DNA of 64,000 nucleotides from Verticillium longisporum (GCA_019188255.1 JAETXT010000014.1:1736001-1800000), one strand, 5' to 3'. Shown: positions 34,163 to 45,297, counted from the stretch's first letter. Notes: generated by a model not told the origin, from the sequence alone. Numbers and translations are program-made.

Positions 34163-36383
34163 TGGGGCACTCGGACAAACAGACGTACGCCGATCCTACG
34201 CCCGAACCTAGGTGTCCCACTCGCACCCACCCCCTCCTGCTTGCCGTCCTCGGTCACTCGGTCCCTGGCGGATCAGGGAAATGAGAGTCGGAGGATTTGC
34301 GGAGGACATTTGGTTTTGCAGTCACCTGGGTGGAGCGGGACGGGCAATGCCAGGGTTTCCTGTTGCGACCCCCGCGGCCCAGGTGTCTCGCCCATGCACT
34401 CATGGGGTTTACCCCAGCCTTCAGCGCGGGGTTAGCGCCCATGCCCCCAGGTTTTCCCAACATCTGGAGCCATGGGCCACCACGACGCCGCAGCTGGATA
34501 GTGGGCGTGGGAGGGTCGGGGGTCACGAAGACTCGTTGTGCCTCCCCGCTTGGCTATTCCAAGATGTGCCCTCTGTTTATCAGCAGCTGCAGGGTGGCGT
34601 CTGCGCGGATGGCACCCCTTGGTGCCTCATTTCATTGAACCCCCCGGATCGCAAGCGAAGCACTACGGCGCCTGGCCAGGTTCCTTTGCATATATTGCGA
34701 CGCCTCGGGGGTCATGTGAGCGAGAAGGAATTGCTCCCTTTGACACTCTGGGGAAGCAATGATGCGATGTTCCGTGCAGAGGGGCCGAGGGAATGGCGTT
34801 TTGGTCATACCGGCCGCCTGGGACATGTTCACGAGGGAGTTTGGGGCAGCTCGTCCGCTTTCGGACGGACACATTCGACGGAGTTTTGATCACTTGGCCG
34901 GGCCCGATGAGGGTTCGTTTACGGCACGGCATTGTTAGCAGCGTACCATCTAGACAGGAGCATTGGTCTGATTGAGAAGCGAGGGCTGCATCTTGAGTGG
35001 AAATTTTGGGCAGTGGTTCTGTAGCATTATGAGCCCGGTGCTGGGACATGTCAAGCGCGACTTGCTTGTCCTATCACGATAGTAATATGACCAAGACGAC
35101 AATGTCTCGTCTCACCTCATCCATCCATTCATTCAACACGCAGTCTCCCGCCTGTCTGCCACGGTGCATTCCGGTGTCAAGTCGTGACCATGATGTCGCG
35201 CACACCGCTCTTGCATGAGGCGTGGGGACCTGGCACGGGATCTGTCTGGCATTTGCGAGACGCAACGCCGAGCGCGCCGTGGCACACCGGAAATGCAACA
35301 ATGGTGATCTTAGTCTCCGACGTGCGGGCACACGACCTCGCTTTCGCGGCATGGAAGGTGGAGGTCAATTTCGTCCCGACGTGTGTCTCACGCGAGTCAA
35401 TCAAGGCACAAAGTTGACCACCATGTCATTCTACTGCTTGACCGATGGTGGACTCCCTCGCTCTCGTTCTCTCATTCTCTCCATCTGTCTCTCTCTGACC
35501 CCGCCCCTGCCTTTGTTTTACTTTATCGTGTTTCCACACTCTGGATTTTTCTAACTTTTTTCTTTTTCTTTTTTTCGCTTCACCCCTCTGATTAGTGCCA
35601 GGGGCGGGTTCTGGTCATTGCTTCTGCCTTGGCCGAGGTCCTTAGCTCGGCCGGAATGGGCATGACGCGTGGTGAGGGTCTCGGGAGGAAATGCGCGCCC
35701 GCCTAGGCTCCCTGGCTGGTGCGGGGTCCGTTGCTTGGGGCGGGGGCCGCGGGGAATCAGGTCCAGCTAGGGACATCACACCAGCTGAAACGAACGGGCG
35801 CGAAAGAATTTTTTTCTTGGTGGGTTTGGCAGGGTTGACAGCGGGATGGCTTTCGCTAGGGAGGGCACGGCGGGTGCCAGCCAATTGGTATGTGTAGGCT
35901 TTTTTGACGGATTAACCTTACTTTGCGTCCCTTGCCAACCTAGAGAGGAAATGGATGTCTCCCGATACAGTACCTGCCTTGGTGGGGTTACGTTACTATG
36001 GCGAAGGCACAACATAGCGTTATCCTCCGCGGAAAGCCTCCGTGGACATAACTTGCTTTATAACAGCTCTACTTGACAGTAGGTTCTCAACAGAAGTAGT
36101 ATTATAACACGACTACTATAGTGTACATATTTTTGGGGATCCCCTACTTCGAACGTAGATGGCAAGAAATAACTTCCAAGTAGTATTACGACCGCCTTTC
36201 AAAGTAAATATCGTACGCTGCAAGCTCGGGAATACATCTAGATTTGTAGATCCAGCGTTCCGGCCCCCCTGGCTCCTCTTGTGATGTGGTGTTTCTGAGA
36301 TATGAAGGCTAAAAGCCTAGCCCTAGCTGCGGGCCCGGCGCGAGGAACCACTGTCCCGAGTGCCGTCCAAAGGCTCACAACGC
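34163..36383. other. Gene-poor region with a short RIP-like repeat patch
   Basis: A 225-codon frame (34,212-34,889) directly follows the Ecl1-type stop but has no known domain and looks like 3' UTR. A pyrimidine tract lies at about 35,455-35,590. From 36,060 to 36,240 the DNA is AT-rich. The motif AAGTAGTATTA occurs at 36,094 and 36,178; its continuations differ by C/T and G/A changes, and an inverted partial copy lies between them. Confidence 0.45.
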
Positions 36384-37440
36384 TCAGTGCAAACGCAGCG
36401 CCACGGCGCCGATGAGAATCAAGACCGATGAGGATTCAGAATACGTAGCCCCGATGCTCGACATTCGACTGAACGGCATGCTCAGGTATCCCGTCAACGG
36501 ATACGGGCGTATTCAACTCGGCCATGACGGTGATGAATGACGGTGATGACAAACAAGGAGAATTGTGTCACCCTCCGCGCCATGTTTATTGCGTAGCCGA
36601 CATGACCGTGCAGTTGTATAGCTGCGAGTCCTTTGATACCTCGAGCGCTGTAACCTCCTTGCAGCCGGCACCGCACGATACGGGCGTGGTCGTTGCAAAT
36701 ATCGTCTGGTCATCGCCGGGAGTCACGGAGAAGGAGATGTTGGCACTGGCACCCGCAGCACCTTGTACGATTGAGATGGTTTGAGAGGCCGCGTCAACGG
36801 CCAAGACGGCCCTACTAGTGCACTTGGTGGTCAGATTGATGGACCGATCCGTGGCGACAGTCAAGCGCATCGTGTCGTCGTTGTCGACTGACTCCACTGG
36901 CCAGGTATTGAATAGGTAGCGACACATCGTGGCGTTATCACAGAACATGGCGGGATCGCCAGCGTCTCGTAGTTGACCTGCACAAGGCATCCGGTCGAGT
37001 TCTGCTACTCCCCGAAGCAGAGATACCTGGCCATAGCTACCTTCGACATCAGTGTGTCATTTCCATCATGCCCTTCAGTGGTGGAGGATATACTTGTTCG
37101 CAATGTACTCTTTCGTGTCAGACTCTTGCGACGCTTTGAAAAGCTTAACATGGCGCACATCAGGAACGACGACCTTGCCCGGCGTGAGGTATAGAGCCTC
37201 TGACGATGCAGCGTCGATACCATAGCAAAGACCCAGGGCCGCAAGAACGACTTGGACGCCCTCAGATGGACGAGCACTACACCGGAGCAAAGTGAAGAAG
37301 ATATTGACCAACAATCATGAGCAACACCCAAGCCAAGAGGGAAAAGCGAGTGCGGATCCTTCTCGTCTTGAAGTCCTTGGCAACGACTTCAGCGATGCTG
37401 TCCATCTGTAGGATCAACTCAGTCGGAAGGCTCAATAGCT
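36384..37440 (-). pseudogene. Decayed membrane-protein gene, unknown family
   Basis: The minus strand holds consecutive coding-like blocks in shifting frames. From upstream they are: MDSIAEVVAKDFKTRR and a hydrophobic LLAWVLLMIVGQYLLHFAP (37,270-37,405); then, after a one-base shift, SEGVQVVLAALGLCYGID and LTPGKVVVPDVRHVKLFKAS; further shifts near 37,090 and 37,040 and a TGA inside; then LLRGVAELDRMPCAGQLRDAG, MFCDNATMCRYLFNTWP and SCGAGCKEVTALE. Past 36,590 there are more shifts and a hydrophobic C-terminus (SSVLILIGAVALRL) with a stop at 36,384. The layout (TM helix, Cys-rich ectodomain, C-terminal hydrophobic helix or GPI-like signal) suggests a surface protein. At least four indels mean it is not functional. 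The 5' limit is unclear. Confidence 0.65.
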
Positions 37441-38187
37441 CAGTCACAGTTCGCCACCGACAATTGATCGAGTGCTGTCCCCTTGCAAATCGGATGATGC
37501 TCGCGGCCGAGGAACCGCCATCACAACGTCCCGATCGTGCTGTCCAGACCTTGCGCGTGTCGCAGGAGTCTCACGACGAGTGAGGGAGGGCAACTATTGA
37601 CCTCTTGGGAGTCTCTTGATACATACAATAGACGATGCCCTCCTCTGACTATGGGCCGAACCCTCCTTACAAGTACCTTAGTCACTCGTAATGCTCGGCC
37701 TTTCTTCGTAACTCCTTCGTCAAACAACAGGTGCCCCGTCACCACCCCTTGGTCTTGCGACAGCCCTGGCAATTGCCTCGGTGAGAGGTGTACCTGGTGT
37801 AATTCCCGACGAAGACCAGGCTTTTTGACAATGCTTTCAAAGCTCTGGGACCTGGTGGCAGGATCGTTCTGGGCGACTGGGCCAAAGCCTAGGGCCTCTT
37901 ACTTGAAGCGACGTGGATAACATTAGGCCGATTGAGGGTGGGTGCAAACAGTGTTCTGAAACATTATTGATTTTGCTGACGCTGGACACTTTTTAAAATG
38001 GCATGCTGCTGTTACCCTTTGCACTTTGAGCTAGTGTGCGGACCATGCAACCAGCCTAGGCTTCAAAGCTCTTGGAAAACCACGAGATATCAGTAAGGAA
38101 GTTCAAAGAACTTGGTGAGTCGTAGCCATTGGGAATGTTTGAGCTTTCACAACTGACAGGTTCAAGGGATACTTGTGGTCCGTGGTA
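37441..38187. other. Gene-poor spacer
   Basis: May contain upstream pieces of the decayed gene at 36,384-37,440 on the minus strand, but no block is clear enough to place. A minus-strand frame at 37,521-37,772 is the best candidate. Confidence 0.35.
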
Positions 38188-38679
38188 TTAGGTTTGTCTT
38201 TGTGGGCTTTTGCTTTGAGCCACGGCCGTGACGGTTGCATTCTTACAATCATTCCGGGCCATGCGACGAGGATATAGAAACGGATCCTTTCGATATATCA
38301 TCTCCGAAAGGCCTTGAAGGTTCACGCGGAATGCTTTGCGAACAAGATGCACGCTTTTGTCTGGCAAGTCGACACTGGGGCGCATTTGGTACCAAGAATG
38401 GTCATCTATGGGTTGCTAGTCCTAGATTGATCCTGTTCGGCAACCTTTGCTTCGACTTCTCGGGCAGAGGGAACCAAGCTTTTTCGTCGTACCAAAACCC
38501 CCCACGACTGCTCCAGCCTTCGTCATATTCGCCACGTACACTTTGTGGGTATCTTCCTCTTGGCTTGGTGAGGGTCGGTTGGCAAATTCCTTAACCGCGT
38601 TATTATAAACCTTTGACACAATGTTGCACATCTTACCGGCGTAGGGCGGGGATGGCAGCGCTCGAGCCTGTAGACACAA
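38188..38679 (-). pseudogene. Decayed coding frame with two in-frame TAG codons
   Basis: One minus-strand frame of 164 codons reads coding-like sequence on both sides of two TAG codons close together (at 38,422-38,424 and two codons later). Before them: VSKVYNNAVKEFANRPSPS and KVYVANMTKAGAVVGGFG. After them: VDLPDKSVHLVRKAFRVNLQ, EMIYRKDPFLYPRRMARND. No family recognised. The TAG-only pattern with no indel resembles the kinase pseudogene at 9.9-10.6 kb. It could also be chance, as codon bias is weak. Confidence 0.35.
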
Positions 38680-39117
38680 GCCTTTTCCGAGCTCTGTTCT
38701 CTTTCCCTTAGGTTAGGGCCGTGGGCCATGAAGTCCCTGTTCTGGATGGAGACGCTGACCCCTTGATCGCATGCCCCTCTTATTCTGATTCTATTCAGGG
38801 CCACTATCGGTTCGCTCGGGGCACGGTATGTCAGAGCGGTTGGACGAGCAGAGTGAAGAGGTCTTTCACAGGCGATATCCGCAGCCAATTTTCAAGTCAA
38901 GTAAGGGGTCGGACTACATCTGGAATCTGCCCCTCCGCAGCTAGAGGGCCACACGTAGCCCTTGGATATACGCTTCCGTGGTCTCAAGCCCCCAAAATAG
39001 CCCCTGAACCCTCCGTTCCTTGGCTCCGCAGGTGCCTCCTGACAGTCTACCGTCTGTCAACAATATCAAACCGATTCAAATCATCAAGTGACAGGGTCGA
39101 GTACGTGATGTTCCCCC
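38680..39117. other. Intergenic, no gene seen
   Basis: 3' flank of the hydrolase gene. Short frames only. Confidence 0.4.
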
Positions 39118-40086
39118 CTAGAGAGGCGGACCAGAGGGCACGACAGAACGCGACTCCTCGATCAGCTGTTTGCATCGCTGCACGTCCACCGTCTTCCCCA
39201 TCAGCCAGGCGATCCCTTGGAGCATGTCGAGCTTGGCCTTGTCGGAGGCCTTGAGCTGGGCGAAGACGCCGTCAAACGCGTGCGGCAGACCGGGATAGAC
39301 GTCGAGCCTCGTCGCGACGCCGTGCGCGCGCAGGGCCTTGTCGTAGATGAGCCCGTCATCGCGGACGGGGTCCTGGCCGGCGACCTGCAGGTGCACGGGC
39401 GGCATGCCCTCGTGGGGCCGCGCGGCGTTGAACGGCGAGTAGAGCGGCGACGTGACGTCGGGCGCGTACGCCGCGCGGACGTAGTCGTCGGCGGCCCTGT
39501 CGATGACGAGCGCCTCGGCGTTCTGCGCGCGCGAGAAGAAGAGCGCCCGGTACGCGGCCGGCACGATCTGCTCGTCGAGGAGCACGGGCACGTACAGCCA
39601 GAGGCCGCGCAGCGCGGGCGTCCGCTTGTCCGAGACCCAGCGCTGCGCCGTGACGGCGGCGAGGTTCCCGCCGGCCGAGATGCCGCCGATGTAGAAGCCG
39701 AGCGCGGGGTCGGCGCCGAGCTGCTTTGCGTTGTCGGGCTGGCTCAGCCACGCGACGGCGTCCCAGACGTCGTTGGGCGCCGCGGGGAACGGGTGCTCCG
39801 GCGCCAGCCGGTACGACACGTTGACGACGGTCATGTCGTTGGCGGCCGCGATGAGGCGCGAGCGGAACCCGGGCGCGTGGTTGTTGCCCACGCAGAAGCC
39901 GCCGCCGTGGACGAGGACGAACAGGGGTCGCACGGCCGTCGTTGAGTTGTCGGGCTGGTAGATGCGGATCTCGCTGAGGCGGCCGTCGCGCATGGGTACG
40001 TCCCTCGTGTACTCAATGTCCGTGGAGGGTGGCGCCGGGGGCGGGTTCGCCTTGAACGCGGCCGCCCTGGCGGAGAACGTAGGCAT
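39118..40086 (-). CDS. Alpha/beta-hydrolase fold-3 esterase/lipase
   Basis: Hormone-sensitive-lipase-type hydrolase, 322 residues from the ATG at 40,086. Oxyanion-hole motif HGGGF at residues 60-64; SYRLAPEHPFPAAPND block; nucleophile elbow GISAG with Ser137; acid residue Asp239 in AGQDPVRDDG; catalytic His269 in GLPHAF. All triad members are in place, so the enzyme should be active on short- to medium-chain esters or related substrates. Homologues usually have 20-40 more N-terminal residues. An in-window candidate is an ATG at 40,324 (MSAYDTKEAVAELVKPE) joined by one or two short introns between 40,087 and 40,280, but I could not fix the splice sites. GC-rich, with a strong shadow frame on the other strand. 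Confidence 0.88.
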   Translation of the reverse strand: MPTFSARAAAFKANPPPAPPSTDIEYTRDVPMRDGRLSEIRIYQPDNSTTAVRPLFVLVHGGGFCVGNNHAPGFRSRLIAAANDMTVVNVSYRLAPEHPFPAAPNDVWDAVAWLSQPDNAKQLGADPALGFYIGGISAGGNLAAVTAQRWVSDKRTPALRGLWLYVPVLLDEQIVPAAYRALFFSRAQNAEALVIDRAADDYVRAAYAPDVTSPLYSPFNAARPHEGMPPVHLQVAGQDPVRDDGLIYDKALRAHGVATRLDVYPGLPHAFDGVFAQLKASDKAKLDMLQGIAWLMGKTVDVQRCKQLIEESRSVVPSGPPL

Positions 40087-40324
40087 CGGGGCCGCCGTGC
40101 GGCTTGCGAGAAGCTTTTTGGCTTTGTTTCAGCTATAGTTGCGCGCATGGGTCAGTGGTGGGGGAATCTCACCTCGGCAAGCTCGGGGCTTTCGTGGTGA
40201 GTTTCCTGGTCAGCGCATGCTTTTTTGGCGATAGTTTGTTGTTGGAAACTCTAATGACAAGATAGGGAACGTACTCCGGTTTCACCAACTCTGCCACGGC
40301 TTCCTTTGTATCGTATGCCGACAT
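40087..40324 (-). other. Possible 5' exon(s) of the esterase gene
   Basis: The minus strand from ATG 40,324 encodes MSAYDTKEAVAELVKPE before a GTACGT donor. A further block reading ETHHESPELAE lies between a GACCAG acceptor and a GTGAGA donor. These look like small coding exons leading into the fold-3 hydrolase, but no splice combination gave an unambiguous open frame. Confidence 0.4.
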
Positions 40325-41166
40325 TTTATTTTATTTTTCCTTAGTCTATTTGGGAAAGTAATTTTCAAATGTAGGGAATGGATGGTGAGTGTTTGGCCTG
40401 GCAGTTGGCGTTATGTTTGATCCTTCGGGTTGTCTCTTTTGGATGAAGGAGGGGTACTCGGAGGGGGGTCGGAGAGCCGAATAGTAAACACGGACAACGA
40501 TTGATGGTACCTAGACTACCTCGGGTACCTTACTCAAAGCGAACGCGTCATTAGCAGGCTTGGTTTAGGCATCTTCACATTGCTTCCCCGACGATGCCTC
40601 ACGACATCAAGTTCGTCGCGCTTTGGCTTTTCGCCCATGACGAAAGAGCGGATGTGCGCAAAACTCTCCCAACATACCTCCAAAGTCACGAACCCCTGGA
40701 TGTGTCGTGTTTCGCGGTCCGCGATTTGCGTCTTCGCTCGTTGTGAGAGGGCGAAAGCACGAAACTAACGGGTGGATCATCTGGATCTCGGCCCTCAAAT
40801 AGACCGACCGTTTGTTACCCCTCAACCTCCCCCGGATCCAAAGTGGATTTGAAAGGGGAGCCGCGGCCATCGGCCATTGCTACGACACCGAAGCCGGATG
40901 CGTCTCATGCGAACCACCGGAAACTCAGAAGACGAAGAAGTGAGACCTACGAAGCGGCAGAAACTTGCAAACACCCTCGTTGAAGCCGTAAATGCAACCA
41001 GTCTATTGAAATCTAATGTTCCGTCCGTACATGTGGGAGAAAGGGGGGTATGGATAAATGCAAAAATTCGCCATGCTAATGCTAATGCCATGCCAATGCT
41101 AATGACATGCCATCCATGCTCGCTCGCTCAAACCAATCCAATATGCGAATACTTCCGGCGGTCTCA
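40325..41166. other. Intergenic, no gene seen
   Basis: Promoter side of the esterase and 3' side of haspin. Contains paired GGTACC motifs near 40,507 and 40,525 and an ATGCTAATGC-type short repeat at about 41,070-41,105. Confidence 0.45.
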
Positions 41167-42924
41167 TCACGACCCTGCCGTCTTCCGTCGTGGTGAGCTC
41201 CGCCGCTGCGCGGCTTCGGCCTCGCCACCATCCGCCACCACCTCGTGAGAAATGACAATGCTGTCCTCCCTCTCTACGATGGACGCGCCCTCGCCGCCCA
41301 TAATCTGCTCCTCGCCAATCCAGCCAGCCTCGACGCCGAACCGCACGACCTCGGCCGCCGACCCGAACACGGGCGTCGCCGCCTTGGCGTCCGGGTCGAG
41401 GTGACGCCACATCTGCGCCGTGTCGCGCTTCCAGCGCGCAGCGTCCTTCTTGTCGCCGCGAAAGTGGCTGAGCATGTACTGGTACGTGTACGCGAGCCAG
41501 AGGACGTTGGTGTAGGGCGCCGAGACGTCCCACGAGATGCCGGCCTGGTACGGGATCGAGTGGGCCGTCGGCGGGAGACACTTGCGCGAGGCGCCGCCGT
41601 GCACGAGGTGGGAGCGCATCTGGCGGTACACCTTGCACTGGGGCGCGTGGGTGCTCGTAAAGATGGAGAGGTCCTTTCCGAGGTCGAGGGCCACGACGGC
41701 GGGTTCCGTGACCGAGTCGTCCATGTCGAGGCTCAGCGTCGCGGGATAGTCTTCAGCGCGGGACAGGCCGTAATCGAGAATGGTGATGTCGAGGCCAGAG
41801 TGCCCAAAGTTGGGGCCCGACGACGAAGGGTCTCTCGGCCGTGGCTTGGACGTCTGCCGGATGCAGAGGTTGCCCTCGTGGAGGTCGCGGTGCTGGCTGG
41901 TGTAAGCGGATCACATGATGTGTAACGATGTGTAACGACGCGTAACGATATGTAACGTTGTGTCACAGAAGGCGGGAATCGAACATACCTCGAAAGCAAT
42001 GAGATCCTCTGCCCTCGCCAGCGCCACGGCTACGAGGAAGAAGATGTCCCACAGTTGGTCGACATGATGCAGCTCAAAGTCCTCGAGCGCCACGCCGGCA
42101 TCGCCGAGCTCGACGACCAGAAACCGCGTGGCGTCGAGGTACCGACTCGGGCTCGGATAGAACTGTGCGCGGTCGGGGTCCTGCCTCTTCATCTTGCGCT
42201 GGAACGCCTGGTGCGTCTCGAGCAGGGACTTGGACGTCTTGCCCTCGACAATATAGCGCTCCTTGTAGACGACGAAGCCGGGTATGTCGGCCAGCCACTC
42301 CGAGATGCGCAGCTCCCCGAGGAGATCGTCTTCAGAATGTGGCTCCTCATCGACCAAGCCGGAGCGCGCCTGGGCTTTGGTCTGGGCCTTGATGGGTGAC
42401 TCGAGGCGAATGCACTTGATGATGCTGGTGCCGCGGTCGTTGCGGATACGGTACACCTCGGCGTACGAGGCTTCGGCAATCTTGGTGATTGTGTCGCCAG
42501 GCGGACAGACATCATGCCACGTCAGGACGCGGAGGTTCTCCTCGACAGTGGCGGGCTCGGACGAGGCGAGTGGCTCCGTGATTGCGACGACGAGCGTCTT
42601 TGGCGGTGAATGGACAACATCGACTTTGGCCTCGACGTCATCTTGGATGACCACCACAGGGGATGGTGGAGCTCGGCATGACTTCCTTGGAGATGTCCGT
42701 CGTGGTGTGACTGGCTCATTGATGCTCTCTGGCGTGTCATCTCGAATGGTGACGGATGCAATCTTCTCCGTGACTTGAACCACGTCGATGTCATCCTGGC
42801 TGTCCTTCACTCGGGTCTCTCGTGGTTTGCGGATTGGCGTCTGGGGCAGCTCAGCCAGCACCCGTTGAGGCTTCGTCCTCGCCGCCTTTTTCCCATATGT
42901 GCGTAGGGACGTCGTCCGTGGCAT
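41167..42924 (-). CDS. Haspin-type serine/threonine kinase
   Basis: Phosphorylates histone H3 at Thr3 to recruit the chromosomal passenger complex in mitosis. Exons are 41,989-42,924 and 41,167-41,892, giving 553 residues; the 96-base intron sits directly before the catalytic HRD. The N-terminal 130 residues are basic and Ser/Pro-rich. Kinase landmarks: Gly-loop-like KIAEASYAEVYRI, ATP-binding Lys170 in SIIKCIRLE, helix-C Glu204 in LLGELRISEWL, a hinge with FLVVELGDAGVALEDFEL, catalytic HRDLHEGN (Asp315) and metal-binding Asp352 in LDYGLSRAEDY, followed by the haspin-specific DMDDS stretch and a long C-lobe (NVLWLAYTYQYMLSHF). The intron acceptor is the second of two CAGs, since only it yields FE-HRD. 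The DYG triplet stands where human haspin has DYT. Confidence 0.93.
41921..41964. repeat. 10-base tandem repeat inside the haspin intron
   Basis: Four tandem copies of a TGTAACGATG-like unit (variants TGTAACGACG, CGTAACGATA, TGTAACGTTG) make up about half of the intron, and no stop interrupts the upstream exon frame until the repeat has been read. Confidence 0.85.
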
Positions 42925-43410
42925 GGTGATTGGGCTTGATGCTGTGAGATGTCGTTAGTATTGCTCTGGGAGGATCCCCCGTCGCTTTCTTTTCCGTGAG
43001 AAACTGCTTCCACGGCGTCGTCGAGCCTTCCTTCTGTGACTGAGGTGTGTGACGGGTTCGCTATTGACTTGCCATTGGACGGTCGACTGGACAACCGGCG
43101 GGCGCAATGATCCGTCTCCGCACGACCCACGTAGTAGCTAGAACCTTAGTCAGCGATCCCCACACCCCAAGCTCTTCAGTGGCTTCTCAGTGGCTGGACG
43201 GGGGGCTCGCCAATGAGATTTGGGCCCGCACTGGGCCCGCACTGGGACCGCACCGGGCGAGGGCCAATCTTCCCCATTCCCCAATGTGGTGTCTGTCTTC
43301 AGCTCCTCCCACCCGAACTTTGTCTCTAATTGCACTGCAACGCAGCTCGTCTCGACATCCCCCACCCGCCACAGGCACAGGCACAGGCACAGGCAAAGGC
43401 ACAAGACACA
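42925..43410. promoter_or_regulatory. Divergent promoter, haspin and CCDC47-like gene
   Basis: 486 bases between start codons. Contains three tandem copies of an 11-base TGGGCCCGCAC unit at 43,220-43,252 (third copy with one change) and a CACAGG hexamer repeat at about 43,372-43,406 just before the CCDC47-like ATG. The first could be a cluster of factor sites; the second lies in the leader. Confidence 0.55.
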
Positions 43411-44996
43411 ATGGCCAATGTTCTGAACAGCTTCTTCGGCGGCGGAAAGGCCGCCGACAAGGCAGTGCCCGCTGCCGATTCTGGTATGTCTTGCTCCATC
43501 CATCGTCCTTGCCACTTCTCCTCCCCTCCTGTTTCTCCTGTGCGCCGGGCAAAAGAAACCGAGCCCACGACACCATGTGCGCATTGTGGCGTCTGTGACA
43601 GATCGAGGGCAGCGACTGGAGCTCCAGAGCCAATGGCAATGCTCGTTCTCGCACATCTTCCATCGCAGCCCCGGACTGACAGGTTCCAGACTTTGCAGAC
43701 TTCGCCGAGGCGCCCAACCCCGTTCCCACCGATACCGTGGTGCCCGTGGGCGCCAACGCCGTCGACGGCACGGCCGCCGCCGAGGCGACGAGCGTCCAGT
43801 TCACGCGGTGGTACCGGGTCGACCAGCGCCACTCGCTGGACGAGTTCCGGCTCGAGGGCATCGTCATCAGCATCGGCCTCGTCATCTTCATCGTGCACCT
43901 CATCGGCTCGCGGCTCAACCGCAGCAAGTCCAAGGCCTGGGCCAGGGCGCACGCGCCGGCGCTCAAGAGCGAGTTTGCCTCTGTCGGCTTCTCGGGCCGG
44001 TCGACGGTCGAGTCGGACCCGCAGGCCATCGAGGGCGTGCTCAAGGAGAAGTCGCTCTTTGAGTACGCCGCCTACGGCACCGGCCGGCAAAACGTCGCCT
44101 TTGTCGACGTGACGCTGACGCTGATCAAGCGCTTCAACCCCATGATCTCGCTCGGCGAGACGCTGTTCAACTTTTTCTGGGACTCGGTCGACGCGCCGCG
44201 CGACATCATGGACGCCGTCATCTACCCGTTTGACGGCAAGGAGACGCTCACGGTGCCGCAGGTGCCGGGCACGCACGAGCTGCGCAGCAAGGACAGCAAG
44301 AGCAGCTACGACGGCTTCGTCTGGGCCATTGTCGCCAAGGGCCGCATGAAGCAGCTGCGCGAGGAGCGCTACGACCTCTCCATCACCTTTACCAAGGACC
44401 ACAGCAAGCTGCCCAACTGGGCGACCGTCATGACGGAGAGCGCCGAGATTACCGAGCAGCTCCTGACGCCCGAGATTATCCAGGCCGTCGAGCTTGCCGG
44501 CGACGCTTTTGACTATCTCATTGTGTCGGACCAGCCGATTGACAAGCCGAGGACGTGAGTGCTCTCCAATTTTCTTTCTCCGGTCAGGCCAAACGAAACA
44601 AGCTAACACCGCGCGCGCAGTCTCGAGGAGGCGACGACGGCCCGCAAGCGCATCTTCCTGCGGTACACGATCCCCAGCAGCAACGACTTCTCGACGGTGA
44701 CGCCGCTCTTTACGCAGTTCCTCCAGCTGCCCGACAGCCTCGTGGCCACGGCCAAGTTCCGGCCGGAGATTTTGCGCAAGGTCAACCGCGTGCGCGAGGA
44801 GGCGGTGGCGCAGCTCAAGAAGGAGGCCGACGCCGTCGTGGCCGAGGAGCGCAACGCCGAGCGCGAGCGCGTCAAGAAGGTCAAGCGCGACCAGGAGCTC
44901 GCGGGGCTCGACGCCAAGCAGCAGAAGCGGTACCTCGAGAAGGAGCGCGAGAAGGAGACGCGCAAGGCGGCCAAGAAGCAGACGATGCGCGGGTAG
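43411..44996 (+). CDS. CCDC47-like (PAT complex, DUF1682) ER membrane protein
   Basis: Homologue of CCDC47, part of the PAT complex that helps multipass proteins fold at the ER translocon. Exons are 43,411-43,483, 43,690-44,554 and 44,621-44,996, giving 437 residues. A short acidic N-terminus is followed by one transmembrane helix at about residues 81-97 (GIVISIGLVIFIVHLIG), then the large cytosolic domain with SKAWARAHAPALKSEF, GRQNVAFVDVTLTLIKRFNP, DGFVWAIVAKGRMKQLREERYDLSITFTKD and FLQLPDSLVATAKFRPE. The C-terminus is a very charged Lys/Glu/Arg coiled coil (EKEREKETRKAAKKQ), which is diagnostic of the family. All introns canonical; the last has a GCTAAC branch site. The gene converges on ECM15. 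Confidence 0.92.
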
Positions 44997-45262
44997 TCTG
45001 TCTGCTCCAGCTATCGGAGCCGGCCAGGGTGTCTACTCGGACAACGGCCATGGGGTGTGGGGGGGAGTTTTCCGCTTTGCGCACTCCTGATGTACAGATA
45101 GAGACCGTGAGGGGAGATGTATTTGATCTACTGTTACCGTTCCCTTGTCGAGCTGACGTCTGCTGCAATTGGTGTCCTGCGGAGAGTATGCTGTTGCGTA
45201 CGTCAAGGTCTTGTCATCGTGCGGTTCCATGTCTGCCGCATGCTCTCTGCTCGCATGCTCGC

Positions 45263-45297
45263 TGCTCTCTGCTCTCTGCTCTCTGCTCTCTGCTCTC
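45263..45297. repeat. Five perfect copies of TGCTCTC
   Basis: A 7-base tandem repeat; its last two bases overlap the ECM15 stop codon (45,296-45,298 on the complement). It is preceded by degenerate copies from about 45,238. Confidence 0.92.

Noticed and set aside
34212..34889. 225-codon frame after the Ecl1-type gene
   Set aside because: No domain, Pro/Gly/Trp-rich non-coding-like composition and no intron signals. More likely 3' UTR or spacer.
43326..44609. 427-codon minus-strand frame
   Set aside because: Antisense to the CCDC47-like exons; no conserved block, and it runs through both introns of the real gene.
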